Part shown: in pieces, positions 7,528 through 16,445 of the stretch | Numbering within the stretch: the stretch's first letter is position 1 | Layout of the letters: the number at the start of each line of letters is the position of its first letter | IMG/VR virus record: IMGVR_UViG_3300045241_000030 | Coordinates: 1-46,730 of that record | Strand: one strand, 5' to 3' | DNA length: 46,730 nt | Origin: a virus | Program-made: the position numbers and the translations under genes | Notes under the pieces: generated by a model | Told to the model about the DNA's origin: nothing | The model's input: only the letters and a program-made list of their open reading frames with translations | Databases searched by the model: none

Positions 7528-9153
7528 CTAGCCAATTGTGGTTTCTTGACCATTTATATAGCCTATTGTTCCGGTAGTCCTTATTCGGACCCACACGCCA
7601 GCCGCGATAAGCTGGCCTAAATGACATCTTAATACAATTGTTTGGGCAAATCCGATTACTAAAGTAGTGCTGAAGCTGGCACCGTCGCTGTCTACTTCAG
7701 TCCAAGGGCCAGAACTTGAAGAGGCAGTTTCTAAAAAGCATTGCGATGTAACGGTCCCGCTAACAGTTATTGCGCATGTTGCTGAAAGATTATAGCGACA
7801 ATTTACCGGTTTCGTTGTGGATGGCTGAAAGGCAGTATTAAGTGATCTAGTAACCGGCGATCCTGTTTGAGATAATGCAGCAACAAGGCCCGATACGGTT
7901 ACATAAGTATTGCTTGATGATGGAGTCCCATTGTTCCCGGCCAAGGCATCCTTCTGCCCTGCGCTTGGAGCTGTGGCAATCAATGCTGTTATCTGTGCCT
8001 GAAGTTTGCCTAATGCTACAAGTATCGTGTCCGTGGCTGTGATGGCTGAATTTGTGGCAAATGATATACCCGTTAAAACAGTGCTTAAAACCCTGGCCGT
8101 TGTGAAATATAAATTAGTGACACCTTCTGTCACTGAGTCGGTACTTCCTGGCGAAGCTGATATTTCAATATAAACAGACCCAGACCATCTATATATCTTC
8201 GCCGTAGTTAGATCAACGTATATTTTGCCAGTGCTTCCGGTGCCCGGAAATGATGCAAGATTTGTGAATTCGAGCACATCGTCAACATACGAAGGAAGTA
8301 AAGACGATGGAATTAACCCGTCTGAATCCAGGCCAGCATATCCATTAACTGCGTTTTTATTGGCTGAATTTTCGGGCGTGAAACCTAATGCATTTTGCTT
8401 TGTGTTCCATGTTGCTTTTTCTGCATCCGTTGCAAATCTATGCATTGAATCCTGGCTTGAAAATACCCTCGTGTTTGTGAAATATTGATTCGTGGAGCCT
8501 TCCGGCAGGCCGTCTGTGGTCCCGCTTGGAGCTCTGGAATTTGAATTCCTTGGATCACTATCCGTAACAAATTTATTTGAATTTGATGGTGACCCATTGG
8601 TTCCTTGCAATGCGCTTTTCTCATTGCTTGTCGGGAATCGTGCATCCGTTACTTCGGCTTTGTTTGCTTGTAAGCTGGCAACATCATCAATAAGGTCTTC
8701 CAATTCACCCGCAATTGCGTTGCGCGATGATACCCAACCGGCACCACTATAAAAATAAATACCTTCAGGATAATATATTCCTCCAAGCGTTCCGGGTAGC
8801 CAGGCGGTCCCTTGTGAATTATATACATAAGCCAAAGAACCAATTGAAGCAGTCGGGAAGGTTGAAGTTAATGAAGAATAATTGTCCGCTACAAAGCTGA
8901 TATTGATAGCGCCATTATTTAAAAAAAAAAGTTCTTCAAGGTCTGTCTGAAGATCGGCCAGGCTGGCGTATGGCGTATCTGAATCGTCAGTCCATTGGTT
9001 ATAGTGTTGCGGTGTAACCAGAATTATATAATCTGAAAGCCTGCTAATGCCAACCATGTTACCGGTCATGATTATTTCATACGCGCCTTTTTGATAAGGC
9101 TTGCCATTAATGCGAAATGTTGATGAACTGTTACCGGGCTTTAGATTTATCAT
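7528..9153 (-). CDS. Tail fibre / virion appendage protein
   Basis: This 541-residue protein is rich in Ser, Thr, Asn and Gly and lacks enzyme motifs. It shows repeated fibre-like patterns: LEGSTNQYFTNTRV and VTEGVTNLYFTTARV units, FTPENSANKNAVNGYAGLDSDG, and alternating beta strands. Residues about 290-335 hold the module LEFTNLASFPGTGSTGKIY followed by YRWSG, which also occurs in the hub protein. The C-terminal 120 residues look like a compact beta domain with Cys residues that could bind a receptor. The position between neck and chaperone genes is unusual for a terminal fibre. It could decorate the neck, the capsid or the tail. Confidence 0.75.
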   Translation of the reverse strand: MINLKPGNSSSTFRINGKPYQKGAYEIIMTGNMVGISRLSDYIILVTPQHYNQWTDDSDTPYASLADLQTDLEELFFLNNGAINISFVADNYSSLTSTFPTASIGSLAYVYNSQGTAWLPGTLGGIYYPEGIYFYSGAGWVSSRNAIAGELEDLIDDVASLQANKAEVTDARFPTSNEKSALQGTNGSPSNSNKFVTDSDPRNSNSRAPSGTTDGLPEGSTNQYFTNTRVFSSQDSMHRFATDAEKATWNTKQNALGFTPENSANKNAVNGYAGLDSDGLIPSSLLPSYVDDVLEFTNLASFPGTGSTGKIYVDLTTAKIYRWSGSVYIEISASPGSTDSVTEGVTNLYFTTARVLSTVLTGISFATNSAITATDTILVALGKLQAQITALIATAPSAGQKDALAGNNGTPSSSNTYVTVSGLVAALSQTGSPVTRSLNTAFQPSTTKPVNCRYNLSATCAITVSGTVTSQCFLETASSSSGPWTEVDSDGASFSTTLVIGFAQTIVLRCHLGQLIAAGVWVRIRTTGTIGYINGQETTIG

Positions 9154-9163
9154 TGGAGGGTCT

Positions 9164-9742
9164 TTAACAATTGAATTGATACGAAAGGTCCATTTCTATA
9201 CGAAAGGCACTATAAGGGTACATCAATAAATCGCGGTGAGTTGGGAAGAGTGTAAAGCCTTTGTAAATGTCCTCTATTCGGTCGTCCCAGACCTTTGAAA
9301 CGAGAACATTCGAATCTTTATTGAGGACTGCAAGCACATCTTTAAGTAATTCTTCTTTGAAAATATAGTCTTTCGATGGGTCTATTTGCTGAAGATTAAG
9401 CCAGAAAATAATGCTGACTGTATCCTTAAAAAAGAAGGTTCCAAATGCAGTATTCGCATTATACTCTTCTGTGCTCCTTGGACCTGGGACCACGAAAAAG
9501 CAGAATGATTTTAATGCATCATTTGGCAATACTGGGTAATATTCACTACCACTTTGATAAACTACGGGTTCGATCCTTTTATCTCCCGCAATATTGCGGT
9601 TCATATTCCATGCCCTTCCAAATGCCTTTTCAAGCCATGTCAATTCTCCTAATTTCGATTGAATGTTGCTTATGGCAAGATCAATTCCAACCGGATTGGG
9701 AATAGTTACAACGGAAGGATTTTTTAACGTCTCGTTTGTCAT
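9164..9742 (-). CDS. Tail completion/terminator-like structural protein
   Basis: This 192-residue protein has alternating strands and helices with no catalytic motif. It follows the HK97-gp10-like gene with a 4-nt overlap, which is the slot usually taken by the tail terminator or neck protein in siphoviruses. Proteins of this type are widespread in Bacteroidota phages without a described function. The assignment is by gene order alone. Confidence 0.5.
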   Translation of the reverse strand: MTNETLKNPSVVTIPNPVGIDLAISNIQSKLGELTWLEKAFGRAWNMNRNIAGDKRIEPVVYQSGSEYYPVLPNDALKSFCFFVVPGPRSTEEYNANTAFGTFFFKDTVSIIFWLNLQQIDPSKDYIFKEELLKDVLAVLNKDSNVLVSKVWDDRIEDIYKGFTLFPTHRDLLMYPYSAFRIEMDLSYQFNC

Positions 9743-10173
9743 TTTTCAAAGTATTGGTTCACCTCGTCTGAAAGTACTGGCTGAAGGTAGTCTTCTGTAA
9801 TTGAATCCTGGCTTTTTTCACTCAATCCGATTATCTCGTCACCATATCGAAGCTGAAGCATTTGGGTCTTAATATCCCGTCCGATCAATTCTATGCTATC
9901 GTCATAGACTTCCAAGGTTATCCCGCGCCAAAATGATCCTGTATCGTGTAGATTCATCGGGCCAGGCTTCTTGCCATATACACCAACCGAAACAAAGGAA
10001 TAATTTGGGAGCATGGTACCGTCCGCTCGCTCCCCTCTATCAAGCTGCTCAATGTTTGCGTCCTCAACTGAAGGCTTTATTTGCTCAAACGAGGACTTGA
10101 TTAAAACAGGCATAGCCGGGATGATTCCGGCTATTTTCCTCTTTATTTCCTCGAATTCTTCAGGCATTTCCAT
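9739..10173 (-). CDS. HK97 gp10-like tail completion / neck protein
   Basis: This 144-residue protein has the features of the gp10/virion-morphogenesis group: an N-terminal helix, a central LHDTGSFWRGI motif, then a strand-rich part and a late YGDEIIGLSE motif. The open frame reaches a TTG at 10272, but ATG 10173 lies just after the stop of the preceding gene and gives a normal length. It probably connects the head connector to the tail. The family call is made from motif pattern and place. Confidence 0.65.
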   Translation of the reverse strand: MEMPEEFEEIKRKIAGIIPAMPVLIKSSFEQIKPSVEDANIEQLDRGERADGTMLPNYSFVSVGVYGKKPGPMNLHDTGSFWRGITLEVYDDSIELIGRDIKTQMLQLRYGDEIIGLSEKSQDSITEDYLQPVLSDEVNQYFEK

Positions 10174-10174
10174 T

Positions 10175-11476
10175 TTAAGTTCCCCTTGATATGGTTGCGG
10201 TACCGTAAGAAAGACCGCCTTTTTTATTACATGGCAGGCACAAATCATCCAGTGCCGAAAGCTCAAAATCAACTGCCTTTAATTGATTTGTAAGTTTTTG
10301 CATGAATCCCATCCCACCGGCAAAGGTGCCCATCAATTCATTACGCGCCATTGTTGAGGCTTTTTCCTGGCCTCCATTCTGACGTGTTGAATTTGAAATA
10401 CCTTCAAGTATTTTCTTTGTGACCATATCACGAAAGGCGTATTGAAATACGTCCTTTTGCTGAAGAATAAAATCAGTCAGATCGCACCTGATCGTAAAGG
10501 CGAAGTTCATACCGAAATTATTATCAGTTACCAATTGCGTCTTGCGAATGTCCCAAAGGTGGATATCGTTATCTGGATTACGATCTACTGCTTTCACGCG
10601 CACCGATTGCATGAATAGGTATTTTGAATAAAGCATGAATGTATTAAGGTTATACGCACCGCAATAACCGCAGGGAGCCAAATGAAAATTGATCTGTTTC
10701 TTGACAGCCTGGCCGACTAAGTTATTTTGATCGTACATAATGAAGAAGGTACCGCCTGCATCATGCTCTTCATTTAGGTAGTTCATTTTCCATTTCAAAT
10801 CATGCCATTGGAATGAAACAGTTTTCGTATGGTTTATTATCGCCGTGGCGATGGGCTCAATTTGACTATCGTGATATAGGTATAAAGTGAAGTCTACTTG
10901 CGGCTGTGTAAGTTGCAAACCGATTTGCTCCACTATTGCCAAGATATTGTTCTTGTAAAGAAGCTGAACTTGAACGCCGACAAGATCGCCTTCATTCAAT
11001 ACCGTATCAGAAATAATGCCCACACCTTCATAAAAGCGCAATGATTTAAGCAAGGATTTGGTTTGACCATTGATCTTTTTTTCAACAAAAACTTCATTTA
11101 CCGAATCTTCAGCCGCGTTTCTGAATACATCTTCCAAGTACAATGAAAGCAGGTTTATGACTTTCCAATCGGCTGGCGATGTGTTCGGTTGGTTCCCTAT
11201 GTTTGCGTCGATCAATGATTCATATACCACGTTTAAATATTTTACCCTGTCACCTTCATTGTATTCTGTGAGGGCCGCATAGGCCGCGTATGCAAACTGT
11301 GAATAGTTTCTTGCGGCCATGTCAATGTTCTCGATGTTTAATAATGGGTGCTGAATCAGCACATTATCTCCATCATATAGCAAATCATCGGAAAGGGTCG
11401 GGAAATTGGGGTTATCCGTTTGGCGAAAGCCTGCCAGTTTTCGAATAGAATCAATCACAACGGGGTTATTATACAT
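10175..11476 (-). CDS. Virion structural protein with internal carbohydrate-binding-like module
   Basis: This 433-residue protein lies between the major capsid and the neck genes. Residues about 65-106 match the aromatic spacing of ChiC/CBM5-12 modules (YNEGDRVKYLNVVYES, then P..W). Two Cys pairs, APCGYCGAY near residue 273 and LCLPCNKKGG near the C-terminus, could bind a metal. Its start follows a terminator and a TACATTTG -7 box, so it may open its own transcript. I do not recognise the family. A connector, head-closure or head-decoration role is possible. Confidence 0.55.
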   Translation of the reverse strand: MYNNPVVIDSIRKLAGFRQTDNPNFPTLSDDLLYDGDNVLIQHPLLNIENIDMAARNYSQFAYAAYAALTEYNEGDRVKYLNVVYESLIDANIGNQPNTSPADWKVINLLSLYLEDVFRNAAEDSVNEVFVEKKINGQTKSLLKSLRFYEGVGIISDTVLNEGDLVGVQVQLLYKNNILAIVEQIGLQLTQPQVDFTLYLYHDSQIEPIATAIINHTKTVSFQWHDLKWKMNYLNEEHDAGGTFFIMYDQNNLVGQAVKKQINFHLAPCGYCGAYNLNTFMLYSKYLFMQSVRVKAVDRNPDNDIHLWDIRKTQLVTDNNFGMNFAFTIRCDLTDFILQQKDVFQYAFRDMVTKKILEGISNSTRQNGGQEKASTMARNELMGTFAGGMGFMQKLTNQLKAVDFELSALDDLCLPCNKKGGLSYGTATISRGT

Positions 11477-11498
11477 GTGAGTAAATTTTTTGTCTATT

Positions 11499-11506
11499 CA
11501 AATGTA
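11499..11506 (-). promoter_or_regulatory. Candidate -7 box (TACATTTG) before the 10175-11476 gene
   Basis: The minus strand shows an exact Bacteroidota -7 element TAnnTTTG, 22 nt before the start codon and directly after the capsid terminator. No TTG lies at the expected -33 distance, so activity is uncertain. Confidence 0.4.
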
Positions 11507-11510
11507 AAAA

Positions 11511-11544
11511 ATAAAAGCCTTTCTTTTTAGGGAAAGGCTTTTTT
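11511..11544 (-). terminator. Rho-independent terminator after major capsid gene
   Basis: The arms AAGCCTTT and AAAGGCTT pair around a short loop and are flanked by A/T runs on both sides, so it may stop transcription in either direction. On the coding strand the stem is followed by TTTTATTTTTT. It ends the capsid transcript 22 nt after the stop codon. Confidence 0.8.
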
Positions 11545-11565
11545 CGGGTATAGGAGCGGAAGAAA

Positions 11566-12627
11566 TTACGTAGCTGAAATCTCAGTCTTCACGATTGGGT
11601 TGTACCTGGTCGTTGGTGAACTGTTATAAGCTGTGGCGGTAACCACGTCAACGGACCATTGAAAGCTTTCTTTCATGGTTGCGGTCAATCCAGCTACACC
11701 GGTGTTTGGTGACTGAAGTGCCGAGCCGTCAACGCAATCCTTGCGATACAACGAGCCCATTTCAATACCGTAAGGGGTATTTGGAAGCGGCACGTTTACC
11801 TGGTTCCATTCAACAAAATCGCCGATTCTGTTACCCGCGATACTATCCGGATCAATGCGGGTTTCAATCGCACAAGTTCCTTCTTGCACTGCGTAATGGG
11901 TTGATTGAATGCCCACACCATTTGCAATACGGTTGGTCCAATGCCAATCGTAAGGAGAAAGCTGGAATTCTTCATTGATGGCGTTACCGGCACCTTGATT
12001 CACAAGACGACGCACCATAGGTTGACCGGATACATTTGAAATGATATGCGGCTTGCCGTAAAAATCCATCGTTTCCATGATGGATTGAAGATTATTATAA
12101 TAATCATTCTTTTGGGCCTGGGTCACTTGTAGTGCATTGGCTACTTGTGGGTAGTATGCAGTTACGCCGGTCCAAAATTGATTTTTTGCATTTTCAAGGG
12201 TTGTGATGCCCTGGCTGTCCAACAATGCCGCAAACTGGTTCAGGTAGTTTTTAAGCTTCCTATTAAAGTCTGCTTGATATTTCACATCATTGTTGAAATA
12301 CTGAGCTCCGTACATAGTGAACCCGAAAGCGTATGTAGTGAAGGTCAACGTCACAAGCTTAGATGTGTTTTCATCGTCGGCAATGGTACATGAACGAACG
12401 TTCCCAATCGTTACGGTTTTCGCATCAATAACAGGGACAACCACGGAATTACCGAAGGATGCCTTGATTTTTGCGCGAATATCTTGATCGAAAATTGAAT
12501 CAGGTCTTGCCGCATCTTCGCGGAAATAATCGTAAGCGCCGTATCGGCTTCCCCTGGCTTCGTTTTTATCTAAGCTGCCCATGTACTCCGTACGAAGGGG
12601 TTGCATTAGTGTGGTAACTAAAGACAT
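11566..12627 (-). CDS. Major capsid protein
   Basis: The 353-residue protein lies just downstream of a scaffold-like gene. It has the composition of a phage coat protein: few Lys/Glu clusters, many Asn, Thr, Gln and aromatic residues, and an N-terminal arm before a mixed alpha/beta body. It stands alone between two terminators and has its own strong promoter 114 nt upstream, as expected for the most abundant virion protein. The leader carries a 10-bp inverted repeat. No delta-domain protease is recognisable nearby, so cleavage-dependent maturation is unclear. The identity rests on order, size and expression signals. Confidence 0.82.
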   Translation of the reverse strand: MSLVTTLMQPLRTEYMGSLDKNEARGSRYGAYDYFREDAARPDSIFDQDIRAKIKASFGNSVVVPVIDAKTVTIGNVRSCTIADDENTSKLVTLTFTTYAFGFTMYGAQYFNNDVKYQADFNRKLKNYLNQFAALLDSQGITTLENAKNQFWTGVTAYYPQVANALQVTQAQKNDYYNNLQSIMETMDFYGKPHIISNVSGQPMVRRLVNQGAGNAINEEFQLSPYDWHWTNRIANGVGIQSTHYAVQEGTCAIETRIDPDSIAGNRIGDFVEWNQVNVPLPNTPYGIEMGSLYRKDCVDGSALQSPNTGVAGLTATMKESFQWSVDVVTATAYNSSPTTRYNPIVKTEISAT

Positions 12628-12700
12628 AGTTTTTAAAAGTTTAAATGAATAAAATATTTTGAACTTTTTCCGCTACGACCTTTAGAAGCGAAGGGTGTAA

Positions 12701-12740
12701 AATCATGTTGATGGCGACCTTTTACCGATGCAACATGATT
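12701..12740 (-). promoter_or_regulatory. 10-bp inverted repeat at the capsid transcript start
   Basis: AATCATGTTG and CAACATGATT are perfect inverted copies separated by 20 nt. The upstream arm touches the -7 box of the capsid promoter, so the repeat spans the expected transcription start. It could be an operator, or a 5' hairpin that protects the mRNA. A weaker stem (CGCTTC/GTAGCG) lies further down the leader. Confidence 0.6.
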
Positions 12741-12770
12741 CAAATGTACTGAATTTTACTTCAAACGCAA
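12741..12770 (-). promoter_or_regulatory. Bacteroidota-type promoter for major capsid gene
   Basis: On the minus strand TTG (12770-12768) is followed after 19 nt by TACATTTG (12748-12741). This is a full match to the TTG-N19-TAnnTTTG consensus of Bacteroidota sigma-ABfr promoters. It lies 10 nt after a strong terminator and 114 nt before the capsid ATG. Confidence 0.8.
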
Positions 12771-12779
12771 GTATGGACA

Positions 12780-12810
12780 TAAAAAAACCCTTACCGTGTG
12801 TGGTAAGGGT
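12780..12810 (-). terminator. Rho-independent terminator after scaffold gene
   Basis: A perfect 9-bp stem (ACCCTTACC/GGTAAGGGT) with a 6-nt loop is followed on the coding strand by seven T. It separates the scaffold transcript from the capsid promoter. Confidence 0.9.
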
Positions 12811-12844
12811 GGCCTTTGTTTAGGTTTGGCCTGTCCGATAATGT

Positions 12845-13768
12845 TTATTTCAAAGGCAAACTTTTTCCTAAATTCTCATAGGCTTCAGAGAACTCCTTTG
12901 TCGATTCATTCATCTTTAAATCCTTGCTGAGATAAGAATGTAGTTTAACTTTTGAGGTAACGGTAGCCGGTATTGAAATGTCTTTCCATTTACCTTGTGC
13001 GTCGCCTGCTTCACCTTTTCCACCTGATCCGGCGCCGCCTTGTTCGCGCTTTTTGTCGATCAATTCCACAAATAATTCGGAAAGAATGTCGTCGGTGTTC
13101 TTTGGCTTGCCGTCTGCTTTGCTAGTGATCGTGGCTCCGGCTGGATTGGTATATATGATATGGCCGTCTAAATCCTTGGCTTTATTCTCATTTCTGAACT
13201 TATAAAGCTTTCCGGCAATTGCATCTTCCAAAATAGCTGGCTCAACGTCCTGACGAAATTTCAAGCGAAGTTTAGAAAGACTTCTTTCTATTTCAGATTC
13301 AACCTTTGCGCCGAATACCTCGCTTTCCTTCTGGGTAAATTTACCCTGCCATTCTTCATTCAATTGCTTTACCTGGGCCTGGGCTTGTTCGAGCTCCTTC
13401 TTGTATTGTTGGGCTAGCGCTGACCCCTCCACGCCTTTAGATTCATATTCCTTGACCTTTTCAGATAAGGCGGCGGCTTCCTTCAGTTTGTCAGCCACGG
13501 CACGTTCCATGTATTCATAAAACTTTTCGCCGTTGTTCTTATTCAGGCCGGTTATTTTCAATACCGTCTGTTCGATTTGCGTGTTACGTTCGCCAAGAAC
13601 TTTATCAATACGTGGCTGAACTTGTGATTCTACATAATCCTGATCCTGTTTAGAGGTTCTGATTACATGGCCTTTCTTTTCGAGATAAGAAACGATTGCT
13701 TTTTCTGTTGTTTCGTCCGTTCCTTCACCGACTTTCTCGGGGGCGGTACCTTCTGCGATTTTAAACAT
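12845..13768 (-). CDS. Capsid scaffolding protein
   Basis: This 307-residue protein is dominated by Lys, Glu, Gln and Ala, with long predicted coiled coil between residues about 80 and 165, and a Gly-rich linker near 240-255 before a C-terminal tail. Scaffold proteins of siphoviruses have this composition and are encoded directly before the major capsid gene, as here. The basic C-terminal residues may contact the coat protein. No protease motif is seen. Confidence 0.8.
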   Translation of the reverse strand: MFKIAEGTAPEKVGEGTDETTEKAIVSYLEKKGHVIRTSKQDQDYVESQVQPRIDKVLGERNTQIEQTVLKITGLNKNNGEKFYEYMERAVADKLKEAAALSEKVKEYESKGVEGSALAQQYKKELEQAQAQVKQLNEEWQGKFTQKESEVFGAKVESEIERSLSKLRLKFRQDVEPAILEDAIAGKLYKFRNENKAKDLDGHIIYTNPAGATITSKADGKPKNTDDILSELFVELIDKKREQGGAGSGGKGEAGDAQGKWKDISIPATVTSKVKLHSYLSKDLKMNESTKEFSEAYENLGKSLPLK

Positions 13769-13802
13769 GTGTTTTTGGGTTTTAAATTTTTACCTATCGA
13801 AA

Positions 13803-13833
13803 TTTAAAAACCACGACCTATGGAAGATCGTGG
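13803..13833 (-). terminator. Weak intergenic terminator or attenuator before scaffold gene
   Basis: CCACGA/TCGTGG arms with an imperfect loop are followed by TTTTTAAATTT on the coding strand. With a 6-bp stem, partial read-through into the scaffold gene is likely, and there is no room for a separate promoter. Confidence 0.6.
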
Positions 13834-13843
13834 ATTTTACATT

Positions 13844-14353
13844 TTAGAGATCATTAATTAAGTCGATCAAGTCGTCTTTCTTGATGCCTTTTGGCGCATC
13901 CTTGCCACTTAATTCCAAATATTTTGCCTTCAAGTCAACGACGGTAAGGTCGTCTAAATCACCATCGTCCGGGTCAGGATCAGCTTGTTTTTTCTCCTCT
14001 TTTGCTTTTATGTTATTAAGCTCTGGATTGTGGAGAAGGTGGACCGTCTGGCCTGCGAATCCATTGTGTTTTTTGTGGAATTCGAAGGCTTCTTTTGTAA
14101 AGGTGTTCACCACTGGCGTGGAAGTCTTTTCACCTGATTGTTGATTAAAGAACCTGGTTTCAGAAACAACATGGTAAATATGCTTTTCATGCTCCGGGAT
14201 TTGATGGCCTTCAAATTCTTTGAAGTACTTGTCTTTGATCTCCTCTGCATTATTGGCCGGTACATACTCGACTTCGTTATGCATTTGTTTGTATTGGAGG
14301 TCAACCATTTGTTCCTGTGTTAGCCCGTGGGCCTGTAATTTTGGTTTTTCCAT
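13844..14353 (-). CDS. Unknown virion-region protein with C-terminal HeH/SAP-like motif
   Basis: This 169-residue acidic protein lies between portal and scaffold. The last 37 residues (from LDDLTVVDLKAKYLEL onward) have the helix-extended-helix pattern of HeH/LEM/SAP-like domains, which often bind DNA or mediate protein contacts in phage head genes. A DPDPDDGDLDD acidic linker precedes it. The rest is charged and has no known motif. A head-assembly role is suggested by the neighbours. Confidence 0.6.
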   Translation of the reverse strand: MEKPKLQAHGLTQEQMVDLQYKQMHNEVEYVPANNAEEIKDKYFKEFEGHQIPEHEKHIYHVVSETRFFNQQSGEKTSTPVVNTFTKEAFEFHKKHNGFAGQTVHLLHNPELNNIKAKEEKKQADPDPDDGDLDDLTVVDLKAKYLELSGKDAPKGIKKDDLIDLINDL

Positions 14354-14404
14354 GATTGAAAGTTTTTTGTGTTTTGAAACACCAAGTTAATGCAGAATTG
14401 AGCA

Positions 14405-16255
14405 TTAATACAAACCGGCTGATTTGGCTGGCGGTAATGGAGGATTTGTAGCACTCGCGGCGGCTGCGGCTGCATCGGCTGCGGCTTTATCTTGTTGGGC
14501 TTTTGCGTCTTGTTCAGTATAATCCTGGTCCACATATTCCAGAAGTTTGGCTTGAATAAATTCGACCTTGCTTTCGAAAGGACTGTATTGCATGAACATT
14601 GAAATATTCATGAATTCGCGTTCGAATCTGCTTACATAGCTATCAAAGTCAACCTTCAGCCTTAATTGACGGGTATTCAATCCGATCTTTTCATTCAAGC
14701 TAATGAGCTCGTCATACTTATATGGCGTGTATGGTTCTATTGCACTCAATACCCTGGCACGCTCCAACATTGAAGGGTTTTCTTTGTATTTGGTAGCTAT
14801 TATCTGGGTAATCTGTGATCCCAATTCAAAGTTAGGGAATCCATTGTTTTTGGCGGTTTGAAATGATTCCTGAAGAGAATCAATAGAGTAAATGAAAAAC
14901 TTATCGCCATAATTTACAGTGCTCCCGACAAATGCCTTACCATAGCGAAGCTTGGCAACGGTATTGATTACGAACTTATGAATGTTTTCGAAGTTCTCTT
15001 TTACTTCGATTAACACATTGTATTGACTCTGAAACCTGGCCCGAACCTGTTCTTTGTTCATGGCTTCGGTTACATCTTCTTCAGTATATCCGGCGATATT
15101 TATCGAAATGGTTGTTTCCAGGCCATCAATTCTGTCGAGTAGGTACTTCAAGGATTCAACGTCAGCACTGATCCGGTTCATACCCTGGATAAGATCAACA
15201 TCGTCCTTACTTGACATGGCTGGCGCTGTTAATAGCCTTCCCGCGCCAAGTGTTCTTTTATTCTTACATGTAGGGCAATCCTCATAAACGATCTTTGGAC
15301 TTGCTGGACCGGTTGTATTGATAAGGGTGTTTACCGTCTTTCTGATTTTACCGCCATCACACGCGTTTCCTTCAGCGTCCTTGTAATCGCAACGTTGTTC
15401 GTAAATTACCTCAACTGGGAATCCTGCGGCTAGTTCGCTGTGCTTGGTTGAAGTGTACATGAATAACAACCAATCAAGTTTTGAAAGGGAATTCGATATA
15501 GGACCGGCCTTTTGAATTCTGCTTCGATCATTGTAAGGGGTAGACCAAAAGGAACGTACGGGTGTGTATCCGAGCTCATGGAATGTTTCAGACAATAGTG
15601 TTACGGTATTATTCTTTTCTTGATAAACGCGATAAGCTGCATCATCAAAGGCATAGAATTTCGAGTCGTCATAACAGTCCTTAAACACAATGTATTGGAC
15701 ATTGTTATTATCATCAATTTCAACGCTTATAACTTCCTGGCAATCCAGGAAATAATAATATGGCTCTGGATATTGTGATTTTTGAATGGTGGTCCCATCA
15801 TCCTGTGTTAAAAGTGCTGGCAAATCAATAACGATAAAGCTATTAATTTGCGACTTCATGGCCTTGAATCCCTTCGTTTTCCAGAAATCAAAGTCATTTA
15901 TCTGCTTACGATATTCCTCGAAATCAGCCATAAGCTGAGGATTGGTGAATTCAAATCCTATGAATCTATTTTGAGCCTCGAAGACTTTCTTTAATTCATC
16001 GAATACGCCTTCAGTGAAGTCTATCGTTTCAATGGGAAGTGTTAAAAGATGGGTGTAAACAGCGACCTTTTCGCTATCAATGATGGTGCCGACCCAGGCT
16101 AAATGTTCAGCAAGATATTTCGGACCTTTTTTGTAAAGGACGGGTTCGGTGTGGAACCTTGCCCTTACATCATGGATTCGGCAGCTTTCGAGCTCTTCCG
16201 GTCTTGTCCTCTTTTGGAGGATTTGCAGAATCTGATTGCTTGATAAGATCGCCAT
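14405..16255 (-). CDS. Portal protein
   Basis: The 616-residue protein has portal-like size and mixed structure and lies between terminase and scaffold. Residues about 295-345 contain four Cys in two groups (CDYKDAEGNAC and CPTCKNK) that could hold a zinc ion. The Ala/Pro-rich C-terminal tail is disordered. The middle has the helical region expected for the stem and clip. The start ATG 16255 lies inside the small upstream gene (86-nt overlap), and the next ATG is more than 100 codons further, so this start is probable. Confidence 0.8.
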   Translation of the reverse strand: MAILSSNQILQILQKRTRPEELESCRIHDVRARFHTEPVLYKKGPKYLAEHLAWVGTIIDSEKVAVYTHLLTLPIETIDFTEGVFDELKKVFEAQNRFIGFEFTNPQLMADFEEYRKQINDFDFWKTKGFKAMKSQINSFIVIDLPALLTQDDGTTIQKSQYPEPYYYFLDCQEVISVEIDDNNNVQYIVFKDCYDDSKFYAFDDAAYRVYQEKNNTVTLLSETFHELGYTPVRSFWSTPYNDRSRIQKAGPISNSLSKLDWLLFMYTSTKHSELAAGFPVEVIYEQRCDYKDAEGNACDGGKIRKTVNTLINTTGPASPKIVYEDCPTCKNKRTLGAGRLLTAPAMSSKDDVDLIQGMNRISADVESLKYLLDRIDGLETTISINIAGYTEEDVTEAMNKEQVRARFQSQYNVLIEVKENFENIHKFVINTVAKLRYGKAFVGSTVNYGDKFFIYSIDSLQESFQTAKNNGFPNFELGSQITQIIATKYKENPSMLERARVLSAIEPYTPYKYDELISLNEKIGLNTRQLRLKVDFDSYVSRFEREFMNISMFMQYSPFESKVEFIQAKLLEYVDQDYTEQDAKAQQDKAAADAAAAAASATNPPLPPAKSAGLY

Positions 16256-16412
16256 TTTTTAGTTTGAAGTTTTGACCTTCTGAAAGTGTCCAATCGTTGC
16301 GCTTTTTCTCATGCTGAAGACGAAATAGTTTTCTCGCATGTTCAAAGTTTAACTCCTTGCCTTTAATGTCCTCGTCGAGGCAATCGACGAGGACAGTTTC
16401 AGTAACATTCAT
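16170..16412 (-). CDS. Small charged protein overlapping portal start
   Basis: This 80-residue, Lys/Glu/Asn-rich protein is followed by the portal gene, which starts inside its last 86 nt in another frame. A short hairpin (ACCGA/TCGGT) precedes its start. No function is recognised. It may be a minor head protein or chaperone. Confidence 0.55.
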   Translation of the reverse strand: MNVTETVLVDCLDEDIKGKELNFEHARKLFRLQHEKKRNDWTLSEGQNFKLKNGDLIKQSDSANPPKEDKTGRARKLPNP

Positions 16413-16445
16413 ATAGGAACCGAAAAATCGGTATTTATTAAAAGA

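Noticed and set aside
7382-7627. 81-residue minus-strand frame overlapping the fibre end and the small membrane gene
   Set aside because: It overlaps two better supported genes and its composition (Arg/Asn/Tyr-rich) is that of a frame shadow.
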